Below are positions 22,834 through 33,677 of a DNA stretch of 64,000 nucleotides, piece after piece. How positions within the stretch are numbered: the stretch's first letter is position 1; the number at the start of each line of letters is the position of its first letter. This DNA comes from Mantis religiosa (taxonomy: Eukaryota; Arthropoda; Insecta; Mantodea; Mantidae): NCBI GenBank assembly GCA_030765055.1, contig CM060947.1, forward strand, positions 66,194,156 to 66,258,155, read 5' to 3'. The notes under the pieces are model-generated. The model was not told the origin of the DNA. It made no database searches and was given only the letters and a program-made list of their open reading frames with translations. Position numbers and translations under genes: made by a program.

Positions 22834-23692
22834 TGTCACGTATGCCATAATGGGAGAATAGGTTTGTGGGTATATTTCGGACATCATACGTTTTTGAACA
22901 AAGAAATTTACATTCGCTGGCAACTTTGTACATCAAAATTATTTGTGACTTTTCTGGAGCTTAATAGCTTGCAACAATCAACAGGAACGGCATGGTTACC
23001 CACATCCTTTGAAATTCTAAACATAATTCTTTCTGGAAATGAGTAACTGGTGATACTAACAGGAAAGGGTTGGTTACCCACATCGCATGACAATCCCAGA
23101 GGGACTTTTTACCATGGCATAAGCATCCTGTTTGCCTACGAGTTTGTCACGTAGACCGAAGCTGTCATGCGTCACTGGGAGATTCCTCGGGAAGTTCTAG
23201 AAGCTTCGCGTATAGGCCGTAATGTTCAAACAGAGGGCGGAACCTCATGATAGTTGGGCTTGGCCTAGTGATAACCGGAAGCCCCTAGGAAAGGGAATCA
23301 CTATAAAATGAGTAGCGAGCATCGGCTTGGGGTCGGTTGCTACATAGACGTCGCAGGGTCACGACGGCCGGGTCGAACTGGAACTGTGGATCATCACCAG
23401 CGTTACTCTACCTCTCAGGCTTCGTGACATTCACCCAACAAAGGGAAGCCCGCTGGGCCATTTAATTAATAGTACAGCTGCCATGGGCAGTCTAAATTAG
23501 ATGATAGAACAATAATTGTAATAATTCCAAGTGTTTCATGAAGTCAGAACTTGTATTTGCAAACCCAAGTGGTGTATGGGTTAATCTTTAATAAAAAGGG
23601 GACTTTTGGCTAACTTGCGAGTCTGTCTTACTCTACCATTCTGATTCCCTGGCTATGTACCCCAGTCGCAGCCCTCACCCCTGGCTGTGACA
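22834..23692 (+). repeat. 3' LTR of the giant element
   Basis: This 859-bp repeat matches 5221-6079 with about 20 differences. TATA is at 23302-23308 and AATAAA at 23590-23595. The splice donor of the 5' LTR is lost here (GG instead of GT). Confidence 0.95.
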
Positions 23693-23696
23693 ATAT
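23693..23696. repeat. Candidate target site duplication ATAT, right copy
   Basis: ATAT follows the 3' LTR and matches 5217-5220. Confidence 0.6.
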
Positions 23697-23926
23697 AACG
23701 AGTCTAATTCCCTTGATATGACTTCAACAGATTTTACTGCTACTGCATATGATCGTGTATTACCCTGCAAGGTTTGCTGATACTCATAGAATAATTTCCT
23801 TATATATTTACTCGTGGGACTATCGCTAGAATACGTGGTCATTACGTTGTGCATCCAAGAGGGATCCGAATAATTCCGGTTATGCGTAATACAAAATATC
23901 AAAGACAACATGCTACCATCCAACAT
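23697..23926 (-). pseudogene. gag: Gag N-terminus of a third family member
   Basis: The minus-strand translation contains SPTSKYIRKLFYEYQQTL and YAVAVKSVEVISRELDSLY. These align with SPTSQEIRKLLQQYQETL and YAVAISDVHVLSQDLNSL near the start of the gag at 6454-7809. The frame is cut by the 3' LTR at 23692. With the diverged LTR upstream (24.2-24.9 kb) it forms the 5' end of another copy in opposite orientation. The rest of this copy is not found left of 5221. Confidence 0.8.
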
Positions 23927-24200
23927 AAAAAATTAACCCTGCGGCTACTGCATCGCAGCGCATGATTAAATTAGTTACTGAAATATGCAGAGCTACATAA
24001 ATGGCTGAAAAATTTATCCAGCTCCTGTCGCAAGACAGCAACGAGGTATAGATTGAAACATACCAATCCCCAATTATAGAGCGGAAGATAACAGTAATCT
24101 GTTCGTTGTGAAATTGGACTGTCCGGAACCATAGTTCTGGTATTACAAAAATTCAGAGGCCGGGCCTCCACCGTATGTCTCATTCATAACGGTGCATGGG

Positions 24201-24917
24201 TGACTCGGGGTGCGTAGTGGGTAATTAGGTAGTAGAGATTAGTATTAAGTATCAATTATGGTCCCTCTTTATTCTATACACATAGTAAGCAGAGTAAATA
24301 TATTGAGTCTTTAGTGAATACAATTGTGCTCAGTGACTTTAATTAGTACAATTAGGTATTTCATTAATTACAATTATGAGCTCTAGAGCTCCAAACCTAT
24401 TATTACAATGGTCAGAACTTACCTCAGGGATATGTCACTTGGTCAGTAGCACGGACCAGGTTCTCAGGCAGGCGAGAGGAATGCTCAACAAGACTACTCT
24501 CCCGGCTGCAGGAATCTGTCGTCCTCATATACGATCTCGTTACCTCGGGGGAGCCCGGCTATTTCTCCGGAAGCAGTACCAAATATGGTGTGTGACCGTC
24601 CTAGGTTTAAATTACAGCAACCAATCACAAAGCAGTACGTAAATGATCTAGAACTTCCGTAGTGACGCATAGCATCCTCAGTCCTGCGTGACCTTCGCTC
24701 ATAGCCAAGAGGATGCTGATGGCATGTTAAAACTCCAAAGGGATTGCCATAGGAAGTGGTGAAGCAATATCTTCCAGTCATATATTGCAAGCTGCTAAAC
24801 TCATACAGTTAAGCGAGAATGTAGTACTATAATTCTACCAGAAAATGTACTAATGTTGAAATCCGAAGTATATATAAAGGCGATTGTGCTTTTACTGCCC
24901 TTACATACATACGTGAC
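24201..24917 (-). repeat. Diverged 5' LTR of the third copy (approximate limits)
   Basis: Read on the minus strand, it matches the 5221-6079 LTR in scattered blocks in the same order: GTCACGTATG at the start, AGCTTGCAA, CATCAGCATCCTC against CATAAGCATCCGG, ATGCGTCAC, and GGAAGTTCTAGA. Divergence is large. The limits are estimated from the first matching block (about 24917) and a possible TCA end at 24201. About 275 bases of leader separate it from the gag fragment. Confidence 0.6.
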
Positions 24918-25067
24918 TATAGCAATGAGCATAGGAGAGAGGAAAACCAGATAATCTTCGCGCTTTAGGAGAGGGGAAGGCCAGAGTGTCTTCGTGGGCT
25001 AGGAGAGTATAATACAAAAAGCGTAGAGGGACGGCGGGCATTTTGAACAGGAGGCCAGGTACGTGCA

Positions 25068-25271
25068 ATGGTGGAAGAATATTTATCCAAATATTTCGTG
25101 CGTGAGTACGAAATAGCTATTCCAGATGATGTGCTCACCAAACCTAAAGAGGAGGAGAATGCATGTGGAGGCTCCAAACCCCAGAAAGAGGTAAGAGAGG
25201 AACTGCAATTTGATATTATAGAACAAATGTTACTGTACATGCCGTATGAACATTTGTTGAGTGAAGATTAA
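25068..25271 (+). pseudogene. PolB N-terminal fragment (fossil Polinton)
   Basis: The 67-residue frame has EEYLSKYFVREYEIAIPDDV and LQFDIIEQ, aligning with EEDLSKYFVDEYDIPIPEDV and PQFNIIEH at the start of the gene at 41201. The 100 bases upstream, including a GAGAGTATAATA block, are also shared. The sequence ends after the N-terminus; none of the catalytic region follows. Confidence 0.75.
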
Positions 25272-25521
25272 ATTGTGAATTTAGGGAGGAACATAATTCG
25301 CCAGAAACAGCAGCTGGAATGCTATCCAATGCAAGCGAATGAAGCTTAAGTGCTTTGGCGGGTTAGTGATCAGGAGGAAGGCAGGGAAAATAAGAAAGAA
25401 ATAAATCACACGAATGAATTTGGAGCTGATGGATGATGAAGAGGGATGTGGCGTAATCGACAGAAACAGCATGATGAGGCCTAAAACAACGAAAAAAACA
25501 ATCCTAATCATGATTAATATA

Positions 25522-25755
25522 CTAAGAGGTACTCCAATGTTGAAAAGCAGATGGTATGATTTTTCGACCATGAGAGTGATAAAACCAAAGAGGAGTTTCT
25601 AGAGTGAAGTCACTATAGAAACACTCTGCCACTTTATAAACACAGGAAAGAATTATGTAAGGTTGGTGGTAAAGACAATTCCAAAGAAGCTCAAGCCGTC
25701 TAAAGGGGTGAGTTTTACAAAACAGTCTCCTAAACATGTGACTTTTCTGTTCCAT
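25522..25755 (-). pseudogene. Fragment of Polinton Cys/His-rich gene
   Basis: The minus-strand translation has LETPLWFYHSHG and FCKTH, matching LEPPLWFYHSHA and FCKIH in the gene at 39133-39681. The N-terminal cysteine motifs are missing or unreadable. Confidence 0.7.
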
Positions 25756-27419
25756 AACGCAAGTATAAATCTAACGCACTACCTGTGATGGATTCAGGAG
25801 AGAATTCAAATAATACGTTACATGTGAATTTTGACTAAATTTGATTTCACGAAAGACAAATAAAGGAGAAGGGTTTAGCTTCGCGAAACGGAGAGGATGG
25901 AAAGGTCAATGGTATTAATGAGAGAAAAGCCAGCGGAAATAGTATACACAGAGAAAAACGATTACGGAATATCATGCACGTATATAATTAGTACACATCT
26001 GGAAAAGAGCAATGAAAGCCTGGAATACCTTTGAATACAGTTAAGATGAAAGAATGAAACGTCATAGAAATCTGCTTACCTTTTACAGCGAGTAGATAGT
26101 CCTTGCAAAAAAGAAAAACGATGAGATTTTGCAGAGAAAGTGGAAGTTCCGGAGCTTTTTTGAAGACACTAAAGAAGCTGAAAAAGTGGAGAAAACTTGA
26201 GAAAATGAACGAAACGGTATAAAAAACCTGAAAGGAAAATGATTAAAGAAATATAGAAATCCTAGCAAAAAAATTAATAATATTTTATGAGCAAAAAATT
26301 AATAAATCAAAGATAAGTATATAATATACACTACACTTTATTAAATAGTGAAAAACTGAAAAAATTTACAATAATTTGGAAAAAGTAGGAACACTAACGC
26401 AAATAAAAAAGAAGAAAACTTACAGTTTTCAGAGTAGAAGATACTTTGGCTTGCAGAAGAAAAAGAAGAACGAGGTTTTGAAGAGAATATAGGAGATCTG
26501 TTACTTTCTGAAGAAACTGTAGAACTTTAAAAATTAAAGGAAATTTATGAAATGAGGGACATGACATCATAAACCAAAAGAAAGTACAATAAAATAAAAA
26601 ATATAAGTAGCGAATAAACCAAAAGAGAATAACATTTCTTGAAGCTCCACAATATATAAGCATATAAATGGCCAGATTACTACATGTAATGTGAAACAGG
26701 AACATAATATTATAAATAAGCACAAGGGAGCCAAGAGTAGATTAAATTATATATGTTTGAAATGCTAAAAGACAATCAAACCTAGAACCTAAGATATAGG
26801 AATAGAGCAGATACATTCCAAGATCAGAAACACAAGGTGTGCAACAACTTATAAGTTTAACTGGAGAAGAAACAAATTATTTCATAGCCACCTAGAAGTG
26901 AAAATAAGTCTAAGTTTCATATTATTTGACACAAAATGTTGCAAAACGTTCAAACAGCAAAAATAATTCTAAGTTTCACTTGAGACAGACAATTTCGACG
27001 TCAGAGCTGCAACAATGATTCTGAGGTCTATTGGAGAAGTCACAGAAAACAAAATGTTCATGGTGCAAAAGTAATTCTTAATTCCAAAGTCGTTAACATT
27101 AAACCACAGAAAAAAAGGTTATGTTCACGTTCTGGTACTTAACGATAAAGGTTCGGCTATCAAACGAACTGAATAAAGTTGCAGAAATCCTTAGTTTATA
27201 TTCGTTTCCGAAAATTTGCCTACGGAAATAGCGATACGGACGAGTTCTCCCACATCATGTAAAGAGAAGGTGGAGGAGAATGTACATAGCTAGCAAACCG
27301 GAATGGAGCATATACATAGATAGCAAGCAGAGGTGTTGCCTGCACGAAAAATGGATATTGGGCGACGCACGTTAGAAGCTCACAATATAAAAAGCAGCGA
27401 GACACGGTAGTTATCTTGA
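25756..27419. other. AT-rich decayed region without recognisable genes
   Basis: Only short frames without motifs on both strands. Presumably the remains of mobile DNA. Confidence 0.5.
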
Positions 27420-27469
27420 ATCTCTTTTCAAGGTAAGAGCAGCTTGCGTAAGGAGATCTTTTCTAGTGC

Positions 27470-27600
27470 ACGAGCACGAGTTCGATATATCTATTCCTGA
27501 TATATACGAGTACATTACCTCACAATTCTGACGAGCAAGTAAGAGTGAAATCCGCAATTTGATATTAGTAGTTATGCATACAGATTAAACTATTCGATTA
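27470..27600 (+). pseudogene. Second PolB N-terminal fragment
   Basis: The plus-strand translation gives HEFDISIPDIYEYI, then VRVKSAI after a stop and a shift. These resemble the DEYDIPIPEDV and SEVREEPQFN segments of the gene at 41201. It is very short and broken. Confidence 0.5.
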
Positions 27601-28033
27601 ACGATAATCCTGCCACCAGGGATTAAGCGCTAGATTCGCGTTAATCTGCAAAATGGCGGATGTTTGAATTTTAAAAAGCGGGAATCAATATAGTGGGGGG
27701 CGCTAGTATCGCCTGGTTAAATGTTTCGAAACAAGATGACGGATGCTGTGAGTGTGGCCTAAAAAGGGGGAAAATGTTACGTCACAATATGGTGGTTGTC
27801 ATTATTGCGAATGCATGATGCAATATGCTGAAATAATAATGAATGTTGCGAAACAAGATGGTAGTTAGTGTTAGGGTACTAAACTGTTATGGATGGTGAA
27901 CTGCCATAAGATTGGGAAATAATGTGGAAGCAAAAAGGAAATGCTAATATTAAGAATGAAAAATATTAAAACGACATATTAAGCCTAAACATAATACATA
28001 ATTAAATTGTACAGTATAATTTTTAGGGTTTGA

Positions 28034-29098
28034 TTGTATAAAAAAGAAGGGCACTGTGATTGCTTAGAAGGCATAATTTGGAAAATTAAAAGGGAATATA
28101 AAAAGATTAATTTGAGAGAAAAGAAATTATTAAAGGAAAATAATTCCAGTTGCGATAGTGGTTATGTTGGTGGGAATAGCTTACGCACAGGACAGTTGCG
28201 TGAGCTTTGGCAGATGTGGTTTTGTGGTAAATGAAGGTGCGGGCAGTTCGGAAAATGCAAAAAAGATGTGAAAAGGATTACGAATTGTTGTCTATTTGTA
28301 CGTGTTCGTAAATGTAGGGAAGTATATGTAGTTTTAATTCAGACTTTTTAAATATGTGAACGGTAAGAAATTTGTACAATTGTTTGAAACCGGTTATCAG
28401 ATGTCAGAGAGGTAATCGCTGTGACTTCTTATACTACGGTAACTTAAAAATGGGTCAGGTAGAATGTCCTCAAGGTTATGTGTTAAATGATAGGTGTGGG
28501 TGTGTTGCTGGTGAGAAAAGTGAAGGGAAAAAGCGTGAGGTTTATAAAACGCTTGTAAATATGTATGCAAATGACAACACTACAATATTAGTAGAAATCG
28601 TAGACTAGTTTGATTATGGACACCTTAAACCTACCTTATGGTCCTGAACTAGATTGAAAACTAGAAATTGAAACTGGGAAGTAAACTTTGGCGACGGGCA
28701 AAAAGTTACTGGCAGATTGAAGAGAAGTCCAAGATGGTCAGCTGCTGGATATTTGAGAATTCAATGTGAATGCAATGGAGTAGATGGAAGCAAAGGCGGA
28801 GGAGCAGGAGGAGGAGGAGAAGCACGTAGGGCTTCGATAAATAGTACTTATAAAGGCTGCTGCATAAAAATGTAAAAAGAACACAAATGCTGAGAAGCAG
28901 AAAATGAAAAAGGAATGCGAAAGTAAGATGCATGAGAAACTAAAAGAAAATGAAAAATCAAAGGGTGAGAGAGATGAGATGGAAAGGAAAATGCGGAAAG
29001 CTGAAGATGATTCAGGGAAAATGAAGAGCAAGAATGAGATGCGCCATGAGGATGTGGCGAAGCGTGCAGTGTTGGAAAATAAAAGAATGAGAATGTGA
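28034..29098 (+). pseudogene. Relic of the secreted Cys-rich coiled-coil gene
   Basis: The middle part (28372-28608) reads YNCLKPVIRCQRGNRC and YYGNLKMGQVECPQGYV. This aligns with YECLRPVTWCGGGSRC and YYGQLDMGQMECPEGYE in the gene at 36482-37657. Further on, 28904-29098 keeps the Lys/Glu-rich coiled coil. Several frameshifts and stops separate the pieces. Confidence 0.75.
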
Positions 29099-29667
29099 AT
29101 CAAATAAATGAAGAATTTGCAGGTCCAGGGATCTTATTATTAATTTAGGTAAATTGTGTTCATCTGGGAGTGGGGAACCTGAAGCAGTGGACTATCGAGA
29201 TGAACCCGAACGAACAGATGAAAGAAGAAGAAATTATGCAGCAAAGGAGGACGATTGGGTAGATGAGGTGGACGATTTATGTTATGATAGAGGAAATACG
29301 TACCTACGCGTTCAAAGCAAATTGCAGACATGTTGAACAGCTAACCTGTGGTTTGCAGCGATTTTTAAAGGAAATTAATGACTGACATTATCTCAGACAT
29401 TCACACACATGATTGAAAAACACATACCAGGATGGGAAGATTTTGGGAATTCTCCCAGCTCTGTCCATACATAGATACAATCTAACTATCTAATTGTGAA
29501 AGGAACGACGACTGAACACAATGAAACAAGAGCAATTTGAATAAGAGTTGTTAAAAATTAAAAGAATGAAATATATACATATATAAAGCCGACAGCAGCA
29601 ATACAATGAATAGGTATTTAATGATGAGAGCAAAAGATAACGAAAAAGGAAAAAATAAGTATATTCA

Positions 29668-30112
29668 TTGATTAAAAATTGTGCATTTAACATGGGTGTT
29701 CAAAAACTGAGAGACGCCACATCTGGGACATTGGAAGCATTGGCACATTGACACGTGAAATCTTATACAATATGGACAACACCCAGTTAATGGAATTGTG
29801 CAGTGTTCACATTCACTCTGCTTGTCAACTAAATGCCGCTCTAAATGAGCATAAGGATTTGGAATTTTAAAAAGAACGCACACCCTGCGTGCTTGGCATT
29901 GCAAGCAGGTAGGGTTATAGCTTTGCACCTTACAGCACCTATTGGTGTGAGTGCCATTGTTGATCCTAGAGGCTACCCACTGTCATACAACTTCATGCAA
30001 ATAACTCTTGGTTACACAAAAGACATTTAGACGAATTGCACAACTGGATTATTGACCCACATTCAGGGTGTAAGACTCCTTTGCAAAAAATGCACTTTCC
30101 ATTAAGCGCCAT
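29668..30112 (-). pseudogene. Cys-rich (zinc-binding type) gene relic
   Basis: A minus-strand ATG at 30112 opens a short frame with CIFC and CLLC pairs. After a frameshift near 29990 the next frame adds CLQC, CEHC, CPYC and CQCFQCPRC. Repeated CxxC pairs suggest zinc ribbons. The layout (CGSIIQLCNSSKCLLC) loosely resembles the CVPPCHSITCFLC region of the Polinton gene at 39133-39681, so it may be a diverged Polinton paralogue. Function unknown. Confidence 0.4.
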
Positions 30113-30156
30113 GCTAAATATGAATATGTTTATTTAAAAGGAAAAAAGAAGCAATC

Positions 30157-30909
30157 TTACCAGATGATAAGAGAGGGTAGCTGAAAATCTAGAGGTAAGA
30201 AAGGAAGGAAAGTTTCATTTTTTTCTGCGGTTGGCGCAGCTGTTGTTCGTTTAGTGCCTCCTGCAACCTGGGAGGAACGGCGCATGGAGCTGCCCGACGC
30301 TTCCAGTGAAGCTGATTTCTTAAACGGCGCGCCTGTAGAGGACGCCTGCAATGGACAGAAATCCAGCTGTTGGACGGTTCTTCTTAAGAGGGGCCCTCGT
30401 CTTCGTTTTCCTCCTGATGGTGATGAAGATGGACCAGGAGGTATACGGATTCCTGGTCGTTTTCGTCCTCCAGGAGCTCCGCAGGCAATGAAGGCGACCG
30501 ATTGGCCAGAGGGGCAACTCTGTGAGGATAGTCCTCTAAATAGTCCCTAAATGCGCAGTGAGGCTCGGAATTCAGTCCATTATGCTATCTCTGTGGAATA
30601 TGACAGTGAAAGCCTCACTGAGGCTACCCACTTCCAGAGCTCCGCTGAAGAATGCATCTGACGAAGCACTTGAGAGTTCAGATTCACCGAATCTACCATT
30701 GAACTGGATGTACCATGAGTCCTGAAACAGTCGTTGCAGACGTTACTGTAACAACGCTTGTCACTTTGCATAGCACCCGACACAGCACTTACTCGTGAGT
30801 TGGCCATGATGAATTGCGAATGAAGCTGGGCTTCCAATATATGTTGCATTAAATCAACTTGGCGGAGGTTGTTTCTTATGGGAAAGGAATAATAAGAGGA
30901 ATTTAACAA
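30157..30909 (-). other. Coding-like minus-strand stretch, possible exons
   Basis: Three minus-strand segments look coding but lie in different frames: 30580-30909, one ending about 30390 with an acidic His-containing C-terminus, and 30157-30351 (Ser/Thr/Lys-rich). The last ends at a consensus donor (CTG|GTAAGA). A possible acceptor ATATTTAG lies just before the ATG at 30112, and CATTGCAG near 30350 is another candidate. It may be a spliced gene linked to the Cys-rich relic. No family recognised. Confidence 0.25.
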
Positions 30910-30910
30910 T

Positions 30911-31440
30911 GTTAAATCAGAGTATGAATTTTATAACTTAACAGGATGTGGTATTGATAACATTTCGCCGTGTGAGAACCACCAGTACAAATTGGTTGAA
31001 GTGGTTTTAGATAGGAATTGGCAGCGCTAATGACATCCGGTTTTAGAGGCGATCACTGGATATTGTGGTTACGATAAGACGTGAACAAAATTATATGGAA
31101 TGCTAGCTGGCAAACCGATAGCAAAAGTGAGGAGGTTTGCAAAGGGAGTGGTTCATACATTGCATTGTTTGAATAAACAAATAAATGAATTTTGGCACAT
31201 AAGAGGTATAAAACATGGTTGTGGTTGTAAATTTGGAATAAGGTTATTTATTATTGTATAGTGCGAAAGGCGTGTAAAGTATTTATTGCATATGTGAAGC
31301 AAATAAGGGAAAACGGTATATCTGGAAGCATAGTTTATTTTGCATAGAGGAATAAATCAATACTTGAGTTATACTATACATGAGAAGGGAAGAAACAGTG
31401 GCCTTATTTTTGAGTATTTAATTAACTGTAATCGAATGTG
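30911..31440. other. Spacer without recognisable features
   Basis: AT-rich DNA. No gene, repeat or RNA was recognised. Confidence 0.4.
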
Positions 31441-32020
31441 CTAAATAAACAATTTAAATGGAGGGTGTTCCAAGCATAAGTAGACAGGATAGGCAAACCG
31501 ATGAACCCCCCCAGGGGCCTACTTCGGTAGTTACGGGTTTGGCGCACCCGGGGTCCCGTGCCAACAGTCTCCCTCGTGTGGGCTCCTCTTCGTGGTTGAG
31601 GGAGGCGGTCAACAGGCCCACCCACATGTAGGCCGTGCGTAGAGACCCGTGTCGGTGGAAAGGTTAGTCCTGGTGGTTGAGGGATGCGTATCTGAGCTCG
31701 TAACAGTGTTTTTCTGAATTCGGGGAGGGTACGCATTACTAATACACTACTTTGGCTTCTGCTTCGCCTAAACGTGAGGTTAGGGACTAACCCACCCCTA
31801 ATCAATCGGCCAGGACTAGGTATTGTACCGACCTCCAGAGTGAGTGGGACGGCGAGCTCGCTATATCCCCTGTGTAGCCCTGTCATCCCAGCGGGATGAC
31901 CCCTTGTTGGGCTCCGCGGTGGGTGGGGAGCACAGGGGGATGAAATTTTCGCCAACTTACATGTCAAACCTTATTAAAAATAATCCAAAAACTTGCAGCA
32001 ATGGAAAAGAAGTAGTCTAG
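31441..32020 (+). other. 5' untranslated region of the non-LTR element
   Basis: Compositionally distinct from the AT-rich DNA before it. It contains a CCCTTGTTGGGCTCCGCGGT-type block near 31900 that looks like a LINE 5' leader. An open minus-strand frame across it (31422-31967) is Pro/Arg-rich without motifs and is considered a chance product of GC content. Confidence 0.45.
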
Positions 32021-32978
32021 TCTTGTGGTCCTCGCTACTTGGTAATCAGTCGCACTGAAGAAGGCCAAAAGTTTACTACCGTTATTCCCTTTACCATCCA
32101 GAAGGGATTAGACAAATTTGCAGGTCCGGTCAAATCTTGTATACGATCGAAAAATGGCACGCTCCTGGTCGAGGCGCATTTTAACGCCCAGGCGGCATCG
32201 TTATTGAAGGCAAGCATGCTAGGGAGTTACCCTATATCCGTTACGCTACATAAGACCCTGAGCTCCTCACGTGAGGTGGTAACCACCCGTGCGTTGGACG
32301 GTATGTCCAACGAGGAGATTCAGGACAACCTGAGAGACCAGAGAGTAATATGTGTGTACCGAGTGCAGCGTAGAGAACGTGGGGAATTGTTGCCTACCCG
32401 TACCCTGTTCCTTACTTTTGATAGGGTAGATCTTCCTCAAAAGATTAAGGCAGGATACGAGAGTGTGGAGGTTAGGCCCTATATACCAAACCCCCTGCGG
32501 TGCTACAAATGTCAACGTTATGGTCACACTAGTCAACTGTGTAACGGATCTCCAGCATGCGTGAACTGTGGTTTGGCTTTACACAAGGGTGAGTGCTCCT
32601 CGCCCATTAAATACACAAACTGTGCCGGGGAGCATCCATCTAGCTCCAAAGACTGCCCACGTTTTGTGGAAGAAAAGGCAATACAGGAGATCCGGGTTAA
32701 GGAGAAGGTTTCCTTCTCGGACGCCCGGAAGCTCCTGCGAACTCGCTTGCCCTACGTCCCTAGGTCCGGCACTTATAGCTCTGTCTTGGCTAAGCCCGTT
32801 CCTAGGAGAGAAATTGCAACGCAAACCTGCGGTGCAGGGCAGCCTACCATCTCCGATAGAGTTCTTGTCCCGAGACATGTACGGAAGTCCACAACTCCAT
32901 CACCAGCGTCGGCAAATACATCGCCTAAACGGACGAAGGAAACTAAAACCTCAGACCCGTCCCAAGCCAAACCGTCGA

Positions 32979-32993
32979 CTTCTACATGTAAAT
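32979..32993. repeat. SINE target site duplication, left copy
   Basis: CTTCTACATGTAAAT, identical to 33240-33254. Confidence 0.95.
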
Positions 32994-33239
32994 GAAATGT
33001 GTAGAGTTTAACGCCCGCTTTTACTACATACGGCACCGCAGGCGATGACACTGATGATACATGAGATGAAGATGGAGCACCGGTGGAATGAGATGGCGGG
33101 GGAAACCGGAGATCCCGGAGAAAACCCGCCCCAGCGCCGTGTTGTCCACCACAAATATCACTTTGCGGTCGCCTGGGATTGAACCCGGGCCGCCTAGGTG
33201 AGAGCCAAGTGGTATAACCACTGAGGCACGGCGCTGCCC
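32994..33239 (-). mobile_element. tRNA-derived SINE
   Basis: The minus strand begins with a tRNA-like head: an A-box-like segment (GTGCCTCAGTGGTTATAC) and a B box (GGGTTCAATCCCAGG). A unique body of about 170 bases follows (GGGTTTTCTCCGGGATCTCC near the middle). The 15-base sequence CTTCTACATGTAAAT is directly repeated at 32979-32993 and 33240-33254, a perfect target site duplication. No long A tail is present. It interrupts ORF1 of the non-LTR element. Confidence 0.9.
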
Positions 33240-33254
33240 CTTCTACATGTAAAT
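33240..33254. repeat. SINE target site duplication, right copy
   Basis: CTTCTACATGTAAAT, identical to 32979-32993. Confidence 0.95.
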
Positions 33255-33677
33255 ATGACAAGCCTGTAATGTACGATCCGCCGCCTAAAGAATTTAAGAC
33301 TAGTTACCAGAGGACAGATTTCCTGAAAGATTCGACCCGTACCCCCAGGAAGAAGAAAACCTCTAGAGCATCCCGAAGCTCCTCTTCTGAAGAGCTTTCT
33401 GGTGATGAATCGGATCGATGACTGTCATCTTCGTCGATCTCTGTGTCCAATAGGTTTGAAGCCCTCGAACTTAAGTTCTCTTTAGGGAAAGGGGCTTCCT
33501 TCGCCGAAGAGATGGACCTAGAGGATACCGACCCCAGAACGGCAACAAAAAAGCGCCAGGATAAACCGGCAGAAAAAGGTGTTAGCCCTACGCCTAAGAA
33601 AAAGCGTAAGCTGATTCATCCACCGTTAAAGTCGTCTTAATATAGACCAATCTTTACAACCTATCTCCATAGTTCCA

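Larger units (their letters stand above)
24920..29330. mobile_element. Scrambled fossil Polinton fragments
   Basis: Pieces homologous to the Polinton at 35160-54003 lie here in a different order: upstream region and N-terminus of PolB (24.96-25.27 kb), a minus-strand Cys/His protein (25.52-25.76 kb), a second PolB N-terminus (about 27.47-27.60 kb) and the secreted coiled-coil gene (28.0-29.3 kb). No inverted repeats were recognised. Most of the rest is AT-rich and decayed. Confidence 0.65.
32021..33640 (+). pseudogene. ORF1 (nucleic-acid-binding Gag-like) of non-LTR element, split by a SINE
   Basis: The frame opens after a stop at 32018-32020, and no ATG is seen at the expected start, so the beginning is damaged. 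It reads PRYLVISRTEEGQKF, then three cysteine motifs typical of Jockey-clade ORF1: CYKCQRYGHTSQLC, CVNCGLALHKGEC, and a third that has lost its first cysteine. A SINE (32994-33239) interrupts the frame at residue 318, and the frame resumes behind it. A further shift at about 33420 precedes the basic C-terminal part (to 33640). The protein would bind the element RNA. Confidence 0.75.

Noticed and set aside
31422..31967. Minus-strand frame of 181 residues
   Set aside because: Pro/Arg-rich and without motifs, antisense to the GC-richer 5' leader of the non-LTR element; probably a chance frame.
33180..33239. A tRNA gene on the minus strand
   Set aside because: A and B boxes are present, but the sequence runs on into a SINE body and is bounded by a target duplication; it is a SINE head.
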